From: Oscillospiraceae bacterium
GTDB lineage: Bacteria > Bacillota > Clostridia > Oscillospirales > CAG-272
Direction: 5' to 3'
DNA: 64,000 nucleotides
Assembly: GCA_015064185.1 (NCBI GenBank)
Contig: SVSS01000002.1
Span: forward strand, 173,511-237,510
A program made the translations under genes and the position numbers. Below, piece by piece: positions 1-10,075 of the stretch (its first letter is position 1; each line of letters opens with the position of its first letter). A model generated the notes under the pieces. It was not told the origin of the DNA. It worked only from the letters and a program-made list of their open reading frames with translations, and did not search any database.

Positions 1-1
1 C

Positions 2-778
2 CCTTGCATTGACTGCAACAAGGAGATCAAATTCGGTGCGCTTTTGCGCTTCGCCGCGGAGCATGGCTTTAACCGCCTTGCCACCGGGCATTATGCGCGC
101 ATAGAAAAAGACGGTAACGGCAGGTTTCTGCTGCGCCGTGCCAAGGATCTTACCAAGGATCAAACCTATGTGCTTTACACTCTCTCCCAAGAGGTGCTTT
201 CTCGCACAGAATTCCCTTTGGGTGATATGAGCAAGGCTGAGGTGAGGGAAATTGCCGCAGCACAGAGCTTTGTCGCAGCACACAAGAGCGAGAGCCAAGA
301 TATTTGCTTTATACCAAACGGTGATTATGCCACCTTTATCAAGGATCACAGCACTCGCACGCCCTTGCCCGGCAAATTCCTTTCTCTTGACGGCCAGGTG
401 TTGGGTGAGCATCGCGGCATAGTACATTACACCATCGGTCAGCGAAAGGGGCTTGGTATCTCTCTTGGCAGACCCGCGTTTGTGGTTTCAAAATCCGCCG
501 CTAACAATACCGTAACGCTTGGCACGAACGAGGATCTGTTTACCAGACGGCTTACAGTTGAAAATCTTAATTTTATTCCGTTTGACAATTTGACCTCTCC
601 CCTCACGCTGCTTGCAAAGGCGCGCTACCGTCAAGAGGCGGCCCCCGCCCGTGTAGAGCAAACCGGAAAGGATGAGCTTACTGTGGAATTCCAAGAGCCA
701 CAGCGTGCCATCTCACGCGGACAGTCCCTTGTGCTGTATGATGGTGATTACGTCATTGGCGGCGGCAAGATCAAATAA
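2..778 (+). CDS. mnmA: tRNA-specific 2-thiouridylase MnmA (5' truncated by window edge)
   Basis: Frame open from base 2 (PCIDCNKEIKFGALLRFAAEHGFNRLATGHYARI...), matching the MnmA catalytic Cys region; also SQDICFIPNGDY and HYTIGQRKGLGI motifs. Confidence 0.95.
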   Translation, partial: PCIDCNKEIKFGALLRFAAEHGFNRLATGHYARIEKDGNGRFLLRRAKDLTKDQTYVLYTLSQEVLSRTEFPLGDMSKAEVREIAAAQSFVAAHKSESQDICFIPNGDYATFIKDHSTRTPLPGKFLSLDGQVLGEHRGIVHYTIGQRKGLGISLGRPAFVVSKSAANNTVTLGTNEDLFTRRLTVENLNFIPFDNLTSPLTLLAKARYRQEAAPARVEQTGKDELTVEFQEPQRAISRGQSLVLYDGDYVIGGGKIK

Positions 779-783
779 ATTTG

Positions 784-811
784 CGGCGAAGTCACACGCG
801 TGGCTTCGCCG
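784..811 (+). terminator. Rho-independent terminator after mnmA
   Basis: CGGCGAAG...CTTCGCCG stem followed by TTTTTT. Confidence 0.8.
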
Positions 812-815
812 TTTT

Positions 816-3200
816 TTATATACCTGCGCGCCTGCGCCAAAAGGCATCTTCAGTGTGCGCCGGGCAAACATGATTGTACGGTATTACATCTAAGCCTATG
901 CCGAAATTCTGCTTGGTTTCGTGTTTATTTGCATAATATGGCTCATTTTTAGATAATTTTCGTTCTTTTTCAACATATGCGCCGCCATAGGAATAGGGCG
1001 CATCAAGCACCTTGATCTGGCGAGGAAAGCTTCTTGAAACACGCAAAAGTGCGGTTTTGTGGCAATGCTCCTGCGGGCAATTTTCCGTGGCTATCCCCCC
1101 ACAATCACAATAATCAATTAGTGTGTGGCATTGGCATGCGGTGTGCGGTTCAGTTCCCTTTTTAAAGTATCCGATCTCTGCACGATCACCGCGCGGATCA
1201 TGATAACAAGCATCGCTCATAAGAAGCCCCGAATCCTTGCAGTAACGCGCCGTCACAATCCCTTCCGCTGTTTTAAACTGAGCATCATTTATACCAACTG
1301 CATCAATGGCGCGCTGCATCACGGCATCCCAAATATCAAGGGCGTGATTTCCGCTGATATCTGCCACAGACTTGGGATATTCATATCCGTACCAAACGCC
1401 GCAAAGCAATTCGGGCGTGTATCCGATAAACCATTTGTCACAATTGTTGCTGCTGGTTCCCGTTTTGCCTGCTACATCCACCCTTTCCTTTAAGGTAATT
1501 GCTTTTCCTGTTCCCTCGCGCACAACGCGACGAAGCATCATCGTCATGATTGATGCGGTATCCTCACCAAGCACGCGCCTCTCGTTTCTTTCATTCGTCA
1601 GCAACAACTCTCCTTTGCTGTCAAGCACCTTATAATAACTGCGCGTTCCTTCGTATACACCGCCGTTTGCCAATGCTGTATATCCCCCAAGCATTTCTCG
1701 CAGAGTTACACCGTTATGCTGTTGACCAAGGGCTAGTGCCGCTGTACCGATATCCTTTTCTCTGTCAAGCGAGGCAAAACCCAATTTGTCGTGCAAAAAG
1801 CGATAGGATTCCTGCGTGCCAAGCTTTTGCAGTATCGAAACCGAAACAGTATTGACAGAATGAGTTAGGGCTGCGTTTACCGTTGTTAGCCCGCGATAAA
1901 TATTAGGAGAATTGCGAGGCCAAGGCGCACCGTTCGCTCGAAAAAGCTGGGGCACATCGTCAAAAACACTTGCATAATTGATCAAATTACGTTCTAGTGC
2001 GGGCGCATAAACCGCCAAGGGCTTGATAACAGAGCCTGAGGGGCGTTTGGTGTCGGTAGCGTAATTTTGAATGCGATTGGAGTTCTTTTTACCCGTCGCT
2101 CCCGCAATTGCTAAAATATCTCCGTTTGCGGGATCAACGATCATAATTGAGCTTTGCGCCTGCTCCCCGCCTTTGTGCACGGGAAAGTTTTTTGTGTTTT
2201 CATAATACTCGGTAACAACATTTTGCAGATCCTCACGCATTGCAACATATATCTTCAATCCGCCGCAATACACAAGCCTGCTTGCCTCGGCTTCTGTGTA
2301 GCCCTTTTCTTTCACCAAGGCATCTATAACATCAGATATCGCAAGATCGGCATACCACGAATTTACCCTTCCTGTCATCGCCTCGCGATTAACGGACAGT
2401 TCTACCTCACAAGCAACCGCCTCTCGATATTCACGCTCACTTATCATTTCCTGTAACAGCATTTCGTTTAAAATCAGATCGCGGCGCGCGCGGTTGTTTT
2501 CGGGATGCCGTATAGGATCGTATTTTGTGGGGTTATTGGTAATGGCAGCAATGCTGGCACATTCTGCCAGGGTTAACTCGCTTGGCTCCTTTGAAAAATA
2601 AGCATTGGCAGCTGTTTTTACACCGTAGCAATTCTCTGCCAAGTTGACAACATTGAGATATTGCTCAAGAATTGCGTTTTTAGACAGTTTTTGTTCTACC
2701 TTAACTGCACGCATCAGTTCTCCTACCTTGCGCGAAAGTGTTTTTTCACTGTCCCCCGTAAGATTTTTTACAAGCTGCTGTGTAATGGTAGAGCCGCCAA
2801 ATTTACTCCCGTTCTCTCCTGCAAGGTAACTACGTACCGCAGATGCCGTTCTGATCCAATCGATGCCGCCATGATCATAAAAACGCTTATCCTCAATGGC
2901 AACAAAAGCATTTTTGAGATTTTCGGGCATTTGCGCGATCGGACAGTAGAGTGCATTCTCATATCCGCTGACGCGATCACTGACAAGCTCCATCTCAGCC
3001 CCATTTTGATCATAGCAATATAGCCTTGTGGTGCGATCACTAACGCCAATCGAAAAAAGCTCCTCTTTTAAATCGCTTTGCGGAACAGTACGCGCCCAAA
3101 TTGCCCCCACGACCACTGCAAGCGATAAAACGATCAGTAGTATGAGTGTGCAGGAAAGGAAAAATATCGCGATCCTGCTTTCCTTTCTTTTTGTATGCAA
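816..3200 (-). CDS. Class A penicillin-binding protein (transglycosylase/transpeptidase, PBP1A-like)
   Basis: Glycosyltransferase 51 motifs (EDKRFYDHGGID, GGSTITQQLVKN) and transpeptidase motifs (KRPSGSVIKP, HSVN, GKTGTS). ORF track starts at GTG 3215; TTG at 3200 preceded by GGGGGTGA is a better-placed start. Confidence 0.93.
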   Translation of the reverse strand: MHTKRKESRIAIFFLSCTLILLIVLSLAVVVGAIWARTVPQSDLKEELFSIGVSDRTTRLYCYDQNGAEMELVSDRVSGYENALYCPIAQMPENLKNAFVAIEDKRFYDHGGIDWIRTASAVRSYLAGENGSKFGGSTITQQLVKNLTGDSEKTLSRKVGELMRAVKVEQKLSKNAILEQYLNVVNLAENCYGVKTAANAYFSKEPSELTLAECASIAAITNNPTKYDPIRHPENNRARRDLILNEMLLQEMISEREYREAVACEVELSVNREAMTGRVNSWYADLAISDVIDALVKEKGYTEAEASRLVYCGGLKIYVAMREDLQNVVTEYYENTKNFPVHKGGEQAQSSIMIVDPANGDILAIAGATGKKNSNRIQNYATDTKRPSGSVIKPLAVYAPALERNLINYASVFDDVPQLFRANGAPWPRNSPNIYRGLTTVNAALTHSVNTVSVSILQKLGTQESYRFLHDKLGFASLDREKDIGTAALALGQQHNGVTLREMLGGYTALANGGVYEGTRSYYKVLDSKGELLLTNERNERRVLGEDTASIMTMMLRRVVREGTGKAITLKERVDVAGKTGTSSNNCDKWFIGYTPELLCGVWYGYEYPKSVADISGNHALDIWDAVMQRAIDAVGINDAQFKTAEGIVTARYCKDSGLLMSDACYHDPRGDRAEIGYFKKGTEPHTACQCHTLIDYCDCGGIATENCPQEHCHKTALLRVSRSFPRQIKVLDAPYSYGGAYVEKERKLSKNEPYYANKHETKQNFGIGLDVIPYNHVCPAHTEDAFWRRRAGI

Positions 3201-3208
3201 AAAAATCA

Positions 3209-3244
3209 CCCCCACTTGGCTTTAGTTTGCCGCCAAGCGGGGGG
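3209..3244 (-). terminator. Hairpin between dnaE and PBP gene (dnaE terminator and/or PBP leader)
   Basis: Minus strand CCCCCCGCTTGGC-loop-GCCAAGTGGGGG followed by TGATTTTTTTG. Confidence 0.6.
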
Positions 3245-3285
3245 ATGTCATACTTGTTTCTATATGGGAAGATGCACGGATTTTG

Positions 3286-6200
3286 TCATTTCAGCACAAC
3301 ATTTTCCTTACCTAAAATATGATACAATTCAGTAAGAGCGGCGGAGGAAAGCGCAAATCCTACTGCTTGCTTGTAATAAGTCTTAGTTGCGGCATCAAAG
3401 ATCGATACCGGCAGATCTCCTTTATTATTGTTTAGGATACTGCGTGCGCGCTGACAAAGCGCATGGTCAAGCGAAGGCACACGCAAATAAAGAATACGCG
3501 CTTTCTCAAGCGTTTCCGTGTTGGCAGCGCCACCCTTTGCTCGCTCCACTTCCTGCGCTTTAGCTGTTACCTCTTTTTTTGCATGTACCGCCGCTTGCTG
3601 TGCGGCACCGTTTGCGGGCAACTCGCTCATGCGCGAAACAATGATCTTTGGTGGCTCATCTTCTCTAAGAGAAATCTGCCCCTCAATGCGCACCACATTA
3701 TCAAGGATCAGCTGATCGGCAAATTTTTCACGTATCTTTGGGAAAGCAATGCATTCGATCTCGCCCATGCGATCCTCAACTGTGAAAAATACCATTTGCT
3801 CGTTTGATTTTGTGGTTTTGTGTGTCAGCGCTGTAATAATTCCAGCCACAGTAACCGCTTGTCTGTCAGTAAATGCGGTGCTTTCTCCCTCATCTACGTC
3901 GCAGATCGTGTGGATCGGAACGATATCGGTGGCTGAAAGCGCATTTGAAAATCCGTCAAGCACATGTCCTGAAAAATACATGCCTGCCGCTTCCTTTTCC
4001 TCGGCCAACAGTTGGCGCAGACCAAACTCGGGAAGATCGGGATAGGTAACATGCAGCTCCTCACTCACAGCGCTTGAAAACATATCAAGCTGACCCGTGA
4101 GATTGGTTCGGTTTTTGCTTTGCAGCTGATCGACCATTTGCTCATATACAGCCATAAGGCGACTGCGGAAAATGCCAAGTGAATCAAAAGCGCCCGATTT
4201 GATCAGCGACTCGATCTGCCGCTTGTTGAGGTCATGCGAGGACATGCGATCGAGAAAATCATGGAATGAGCGATATTTGCCGCCGATCCTGCGCTCCTCT
4301 ACCACGGCCTCGAGAAACTGCCTGCCTACATTTTTCAGTGCCAAAAGTCCAAAGCGAATGTGATCGCCGCAAGCACTGAAATTGATATCAGAGGCATTGA
4401 TATCAGGGGGAAGGACGCGCACGCCGCGCTTGCCAACCTCGGCAATATAGGCGGCGATCTTGGGCATATTTCCAAGCTCAGAGGTCAACAATGCCGCAAA
4501 ATAAGCCTTTGGCGCATGCTCCTTTAAATATGCGGTTTGATAAGAAATGATCGCATATGCAGCCGCATGACTTTTATTAAAAGCATAATTGGCAAAGCTT
4601 GAAAGCTCGTCAAACAGCTCTCCCGCAAGCTCTTTGTCTATGCCGTTTTGGGCACAGCCAACTAAAAATGAATCTCGCTCTGCCTCCATGACTGATGCCT
4701 TTTTCTTTGCCATGGCGCGGCGCACCACGTCTGCATGACCAAAGGTATACCCCGCAAGCTCACGAAAGATCTGCATCACCTGCTCCTGATATACCACGCA
4801 GCCATAGGTCGAGCGCAGGATAGGCTCAAGCTGAGGGATCTTATAGGTAACCCCTTGCGGATTATGATGGTTTTCTACAAACGTGGGGATAGAGTCCATA
4901 GGGCCGGGTCTGTAAAGCGCGATCGCCGCCACGATATCCTCAAAGCAATTTGGGGCAAGGTTAGCAAGCATTTGGCGCATACCGCCCGATTCCAGCTGAA
5001 ATACGCCCGATGTTGCGCCTTTGGCGATCAGCTTATAGGTTGCGGCATCATCAAGCGGAATTTTGTGAATATCAAAATCAGGATCATCACGGCGCACGGA
5101 TCTTACGGCATCGTCAATGATCGTAAGGTAACGAAGCCCTAAAAAATCAAACTTCAAAAGTCCTAGCGCCGCCACAGTATCCATATCGTACTGTGTCACC
5201 ACAATACCGTTGCTTGCCGCTAGCGGCAAATACGAGGAAATGGGCTTTTCGGTGATCACAATACCCGCCGCATGGATAGACATATTGCGCGGCATCCCCT
5301 CAAGCGCCATGGCTAGGTCAAGCAGCTTTTTGATCTCCTGCTTGCCTTCGTACAAGCGCTTTAATTCGGGCTGCTTTATGGCTTCTGCAATCGTAATTCC
5401 AAGCTCGCGCGGAATGGCTTTCGCCACCGCATCCACCTCTTGATAGGAAATTCCCAATGCCCTACCGACATCACGCACCGCCGCCCTTGCGGCAAGCGTA
5501 CCAAAGGTAATAATTTGAGATACGTGCTCACGCCCATAGCGTGCGGTAACGTATTTGATCACCTCATCGCGGCGATTGTAACAAAAATCAACGTCAATAT
5601 CGGGCATGCTGACGCGCTCCGGATTGAGAAAACGCTCAAAAAGCAGATCGAAGCGAAGCGGATCTACATCGGTAATGCCAAGGAAATATGCCACTACACT
5701 GCCGGCACCCGAGCCACGCCCGGGTCCAACGGGAATGCTTTTGGATTTTGCAAAATTAACGTAGTCCTGCACGATCAGGAAATAATCCGCATACCCCATT
5801 TTTTCAATGACGGAAAGCTCATATTCCATGCGCTCGCGATAAGCAGCCTCACTATAAAGCTCAAGTGCTAAGCCGCCTATGGCTTTTTTCATTGTAAAGC
5901 CGTTTTGGGCAAGCTCACGCAGATGCTGCACAGCGCTTTTACCCTCGGGACACGGAAACTTGGGTAGATGATTTTGCGAAAAATCAAAAGCAAACTCACA
6001 TCTATCTGCGATTTTCACGGTATTGGCTATTGCACCATCATAAGAGCCGAAAAGCATTTGCATCTCGGCGCTATCCTTATAATAAAACTCATCGGTTTCA
6101 AAGCCGATCGGGCGCCCGTCGTCAAGTCTGCTGTTTGTTTGAATACACATCAATACCGCTTGCGTTTCGGCATCGGTTCGCGTGAGATAATGGCAGTCGT

Positions 6201-6816
6201 TGGTGGCAACAAGGGGCAAAGCACATGTATTTGCCAGCTTTACCAGCATGGGCAGGATCTGCTTTTGCTCGGGCAAGCCGTGATCCTGTATTTCAATATA
6301 AAAATTATCCTTGCCAAAGATAGCGGCATATTCGCGCGCTGTTTTGCAAGCGCCCTCAAAATCCCCTGCGACAAGCAGCTGCGGGATGCGCCCCGCAAGG
6401 CACCCGGAAAGCGCGATCAAGCCCTCGGAGTGCTCACGCAAAAGCTCGATATCAATACGGGGCTTTGTGTAAAACCCTTCGGTAAAGCCACGGGAAACAA
6501 GGTCAATGAGATTGCGGTATCCCACCTCGTTTTTGCAAAGCAAGACAAGATGATTGGGGTGTGCATCAAGCGTGGATTTCGCAAAGCGTGAGCGAGGTGC
6601 AACATAAACCTCACACCCGATGATCGGCTTCACGCCCTCAGCAATGCACGCCTTGTAAAATGCAACTGCACCATACATTACACCGTGATCGGTAAGAGCG
6701 ACCGCATCATGCCCACACGCCTTGGCGCGCCTCGGAATATCACGAATGCGACAAGCGCCGTCAAGCAGGCTATATTCACTGTGCAAATGCAAATGTACAA
6801 ATGAAGACATACGCAC
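3286..6816 (-). CDS. dnaE: DNA polymerase III alpha subunit DnaE
   Basis: PHP domain start (FVHLHLHSEYSLLDGACRI), GPGRGSGAGSVVAYFLGITDVDP, PDIDVDFCYNRRDEVIKYV; 1176 aa. Confidence 0.97.
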   Translation of the reverse strand: MRMSSFVHLHLHSEYSLLDGACRIRDIPRRAKACGHDAVALTDHGVMYGAVAFYKACIAEGVKPIIGCEVYVAPRSRFAKSTLDAHPNHLVLLCKNEVGYRNLIDLVSRGFTEGFYTKPRIDIELLREHSEGLIALSGCLAGRIPQLLVAGDFEGACKTAREYAAIFGKDNFYIEIQDHGLPEQKQILPMLVKLANTCALPLVATNDCHYLTRTDAETQAVLMCIQTNSRLDDGRPIGFETDEFYYKDSAEMQMLFGSYDGAIANTVKIADRCEFAFDFSQNHLPKFPCPEGKSAVQHLRELAQNGFTMKKAIGGLALELYSEAAYRERMEYELSVIEKMGYADYFLIVQDYVNFAKSKSIPVGPGRGSGAGSVVAYFLGITDVDPLRFDLLFERFLNPERVSMPDIDVDFCYNRRDEVIKYVTARYGREHVSQIITFGTLAARAAVRDVGRALGISYQEVDAVAKAIPRELGITIAEAIKQPELKRLYEGKQEIKKLLDLAMALEGMPRNMSIHAAGIVITEKPISSYLPLAASNGIVVTQYDMDTVAALGLLKFDFLGLRYLTIIDDAVRSVRRDDPDFDIHKIPLDDAATYKLIAKGATSGVFQLESGGMRQMLANLAPNCFEDIVAAIALYRPGPMDSIPTFVENHHNPQGVTYKIPQLEPILRSTYGCVVYQEQVMQIFRELAGYTFGHADVVRRAMAKKKASVMEAERDSFLVGCAQNGIDKELAGELFDELSSFANYAFNKSHAAAYAIISYQTAYLKEHAPKAYFAALLTSELGNMPKIAAYIAEVGKRGVRVLPPDINASDINFSACGDHIRFGLLALKNVGRQFLEAVVEERRIGGKYRSFHDFLDRMSSHDLNKRQIESLIKSGAFDSLGIFRSRLMAVYEQMVDQLQSKNRTNLTGQLDMFSSAVSEELHVTYPDLPEFGLRQLLAEEKEAAGMYFSGHVLDGFSNALSATDIVPIHTICDVDEGESTAFTDRQAVTVAGIITALTHKTTKSNEQMVFFTVEDRMGEIECIAFPKIREKFADQLILDNVVRIEGQISLREDEPPKIIVSRMSELPANGAAQQAAVHAKKEVTAKAQEVERAKGGAANTETLEKARILYLRVPSLDHALCQRARSILNNNKGDLPVSIFDAATKTYYKQAVGFALSSAALTELYHILGKENVVLK

Positions 6817-6828
6817 ACCTCCCCTTTT

Positions 6829-7680
6829 TTAGAACTCCTTATTTTGTAACGCGTCCGAAAATGCAATGATCTTTTGTAATCTGTGGTTTAAACCCGATTT
6901 TGTAAGCGGCGGATTATGTAATTTAGCAAGATCGGAAAGCGAGGCATCCGCATTTTCCTCGCGCAAGGACGCGGTTTCCCTCAATTCCTGCGGTAAAGCG
7001 TCAAGCCGTGCCGCTTCACGAATGGCTGCGATCGCTTCAAGCGCACGTCCTGAGGCTGCAACCGATTTACTGATATTTTTTGCCACGCAGTTGGTCGCGC
7101 GGTTTTCCTCGTTCCTAATCCCACGTGCAATCTTTGCGTTCATCAATGCAAAAAGTGCGTTATTTGCCCCTAGCGCCGAGAGAATCTCCTCAATTACAGC
7201 GCTATTTTTAAAATAGACGCCAAAGCCCGCGCGATGTATACGGCTTTTTGCCTGCCAACCGTTCTGTAAAAGCAGTGAGGTGAGAAAGGCTCGTTCCTCC
7301 TCCTCATACACCTTAAATTCAAGATGATACCCTTTTTCGGGATCGGTAACAGAGCCTGCCGAAACAAAGGCTCCGCGTAGGAAATGCACCGCGCAACGCT
7401 CGCAGCAAAAGGCAGGTGCCGTATCTGTGAGATCCCGATATAAGCGCTCGGAGGAAAATAGCATAGTGCCGGCATCGATCAGTGCCTCACTGCGATAAAG
7501 CTCGCGATACACACGCGCACATTCCTGCCGTGCGGCAAGGCTTGACAAGGATAACACGATCGCACCGCCCTTGGTCTGCGCGGCATTGAGAAAAAGTCCG
7601 CGAAAATATGCTTTTTTACAGCAGGCTCTGCGCGGAGCGCCCGCAATCAATTCTTCCTTTAGCTGTAAGGAATAATTCAT
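6829..7680 (-). CDS. whiA: DNA-binding protein WhiA
   Basis: MNYSLQLKEELI... N-terminus, RGLFLNAA..., C-terminal ...LHNPPLTKSGLNHRLQKI; start moved to the internal Met at 7680 since the upstream extension overlaps murB. Confidence 0.92.
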   Translation of the reverse strand: MNYSLQLKEELIAGAPRRACCKKAYFRGLFLNAAQTKGGAIVLSLSSLAARQECARVYRELYRSEALIDAGTMLFSSERLYRDLTDTAPAFCCERCAVHFLRGAFVSAGSVTDPEKGYHLEFKVYEEEERAFLTSLLLQNGWQAKSRIHRAGFGVYFKNSAVIEEILSALGANNALFALMNAKIARGIRNEENRATNCVAKNISKSVAASGRALEAIAAIREAARLDALPQELRETASLREENADASLSDLAKLHNPPLTKSGLNHRLQKIIAFSDALQNKEF

Positions 7681-7708
7681 ATTTTCCCTCCGTTCCGTTA
7701 TGTGCCGA

Positions 7709-8629
7709 TCAGCACTTATCAAATCCGACAAATCGAATTTCAGTCCTCGGCTCAAATCCTTTTTCTCTTTTGACAATGCACTTGATACGATCGATGAGGG
7801 CAGAAACGTCGGCTGCCTTTGCACCGCCAAGATTCACGATAAAGCCTGCATGCTTTTCAGAAATGGCGGCATTACCGCAGCGCATACCCTTTAACCCCAA
7901 TTCATCCAATATCTTTCCGATAGAAATATTGCCGTTTGCCCGTTTAAAAACGCTGCCGGCGCTTGGAAGATGGATTGGCTGTGTTGCCTTACGGTGCGCG
8001 ATCAACGCACACATCTGCGCCCTTACAGCATCAAAGTCCAAAGGATCACACAATGTCAGACAAGCACGCAACGCAAAGATGTTTTTGCGTTGAAATACGC
8101 TATTACGATAAGAATAACTCAATTCCTTGTTAAATAACGTTCTGATTTCACCCGTCTTAGGATATAACACCTCAACCCATTTGACAAGACTGCCAAGGTC
8201 TTTTCCATGTGCACCTGCGTTCATGCAGATGCCGCCGCCAAGCGTGCCGGGTATACCGCAAGCAAAGACAAGATCGGAAAATCCGAGCCTTGCTACTCGT
8301 TGCGCCAAGTGCGGCAAGGACGTGCCACACGAGGCGATCAATTCGTTGTTTTGTATCAACAAACCGTCTAGTGCAGTGGTACGGATCAGTGCAACGGACA
8401 TTGAAGCATCCGAAAACAACAGATTGCTCCCTCTGCCGATTACCACGTACGAAATGCCCTCTTGCTCACAAAGCAGTATTACCTCTACCAGCTCCCCGAT
8501 GCATTGGGGCTCTATCAAATAGCGGCAGGTTCCACCAATGCGAAAGGTGCACAGATCTGCTGTCTTTACATATTCTTGAAAGATAATATTCTTTCTCTTT
8601 AACGTTTCCTCAAAAAACGTCCGCATCAA
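7709..8629 (-). CDS. murB: UDP-N-acetylmuramate dehydrogenase
   Basis: TADLCTFRIGGTCRYLIEP, GRGSNLLFSD, CGIPGTLGGGICMNAGAHG, PSAGSVFKR. Confidence 0.96.
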   Translation of the reverse strand: MMRTFFEETLKRKNIIFQEYVKTADLCTFRIGGTCRYLIEPQCIGELVEVILLCEQEGISYVVIGRGSNLLFSDASMSVALIRTTALDGLLIQNNELIASCGTSLPHLAQRVARLGFSDLVFACGIPGTLGGGICMNAGAHGKDLGSLVKWVEVLYPKTGEIRTLFNKELSYSYRNSVFQRKNIFALRACLTLCDPLDFDAVRAQMCALIAHRKATQPIHLPSAGSVFKRANGNISIGKILDELGLKGMRCGNAAISEKHAGFIVNLGGAKAADVSALIDRIKCIVKREKGFEPRTEIRFVGFDKC

Positions 8630-9327
8630 GAAAGCAACAGAGGAGCCAGCTCCTGCAGTGCTTTGATCTCATAAGTAATGGGGAGTGCTTCCCTGTTTTC
8701 AAGCGCGTGAGGATTATACCAACAGGTATCGATCCCTGCTGCAATGCCGCCCTTTATATCGGAGGTAAGCGAATCTCCTACGATCAGTGCGGTCTTTGGC
8801 GTAAATTCGGGAATGCGTGCCGCCACAGCCTCAAAATAGCCGACATGCGGTTTTTCGAAGCCGATCTCCTCGGAAATAAAGATATCGAAGAAATACGGCT
8901 TTAATGCACAAGCCGCAAAGCGCCTTCTTTGTACGGACTTGATGCCATTCGTAACAATATACAGCTGATAACGCGCGGCAAGCGCTGCGCAGATCTCGCC
9001 CGCACCGTCGATCAGATGTGCCTTTTCAGAAAGAAAATCCATATAAGTCTTTGACATTTGCGGCACGTCCGCATCAAAGCCAAAGGCTTTGCAAAATTCC
9101 TCAAAGCGCGCCTCTCGCAGCGCCTCCTTGGCGATCTCACCGCGCTCCAATCGCTTCCACATACGGTCGTTGATCTCGCTATATGCCTTGATCAGCGTAT
9201 CCGTGGGAGTAATGCCGCAATATACAAGCGTGTCGGCAAGTGCCTCACGCTCCGCACGGGAAAAATCGAAAAGCGTATTATCTGCATCAAACAGGATCGT
9301 GCGATAAGCCGACAACCGTAACACCAC
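8626..9327 (-). CDS. YjjG-family HAD hydrolase (noncanonical pyrimidine nucleotidase-like)
   Basis: LFDADNTLFDF, YIVTNGIKSVQRRR, GFEKPHVGYFEA, IVGDSLTSDIKGG. Confidence 0.88.
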   Translation of the reverse strand: MVLRLSAYRTILFDADNTLFDFSRAEREALADTLVYCGITPTDTLIKAYSEINDRMWKRLERGEIAKEALREARFEEFCKAFGFDADVPQMSKTYMDFLSEKAHLIDGAGEICAALAARYQLYIVTNGIKSVQRRRFAACALKPYFFDIFISEEIGFEKPHVGYFEAVAARIPEFTPKTALIVGDSLTSDIKGGIAAGIDTCWYNPHALENREALPITYEIKALQELAPLLLS

Positions 9328-9409
9328 CTTTTTTAATTTGTTATATAAGCATTATAACCGAAAACTTCAAAAATTTCAAGCCAAAAACAGACTATATTAT
9401 GATTTTCTC

Positions 9410-9438
9410 TTGCATTTTAATACTAAATGTAGTATAAT
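9410..9438 (+). promoter_or_regulatory. Sigma-A-like promoter for the coaE operon
   Basis: TTGCAT - 17 nt - TATAAT. Confidence 0.75.
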
Positions 9439-9468
9439 ATTAAATAATAATTAGGCGGAGGTGCTTTC

Positions 9469-10074
9469 ATGCAGGTGGTCGGTCTTACAGGCAGTAGCGG
9501 CGCGGGCAAAAGCGTTGCCGCCTCAATTTTTAAAAAGCATGGCATTCCCGTTATCGATGCCGATTGCGTGTATCACGAAATTCTCAGCATCGGCGGCGAG
9601 TGCACCAAGGAGCTTGCCGAGGCGTTTGGTGCTGCTGTGCTGGATCAAAATGGGCTGATATCACGTCAAGCACTTGCCGACACGGTGTTTGGCAAACCAA
9701 ATACAGATACACTTTTGCATACTTTAAACACAATCACCCATAAATATGTTATGAGCGAGATTAAAAAAAGATTGCGTGAGCTAAAAGAAAACGGCGCACA
9801 GGCTGCCGTGATCGACGCGCCGCTTCTTTTTGAAGCAAACGCTCATCTTGAATGTGATTTTGTAATCGGGGTAATTGCCAAACGCACACTGCGTGCCAAG
9901 CGCATCATGGCACGCGACCGTATTTCTCTCGAAAGCACCGAAAAGCGCTTAAACGCACAAAAAAGCGATGCGTTTTTCCTCGAACGCTGTCATTACATTC
10001 TCGAAAACAATACCGATGAAGCTGCCCTTGAGCAAAGCCTCTTGGCGCTACTCGTCAAAACGGGGGTTTTATAG
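9469..10074 (+). CDS. coaE: Dephospho-CoA kinase
   Basis: VVGLTGSSGAGKSVAASIFKKHGIPVIDAD P-loop and lid region. Confidence 0.93.
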   Translation: MQVVGLTGSSGAGKSVAASIFKKHGIPVIDADCVYHEILSIGGECTKELAEAFGAAVLDQNGLISRQALADTVFGKPNTDTLLHTLNTITHKYVMSEIKKRLRELKENGAQAAVIDAPLLFEANAHLECDFVIGVIAKRTLRAKRIMARDRISLESTEKRLNAQKSDAFFLERCHYILENNTDEAALEQSLLALLVKTGVL

Positions 10075-10075
10075 C

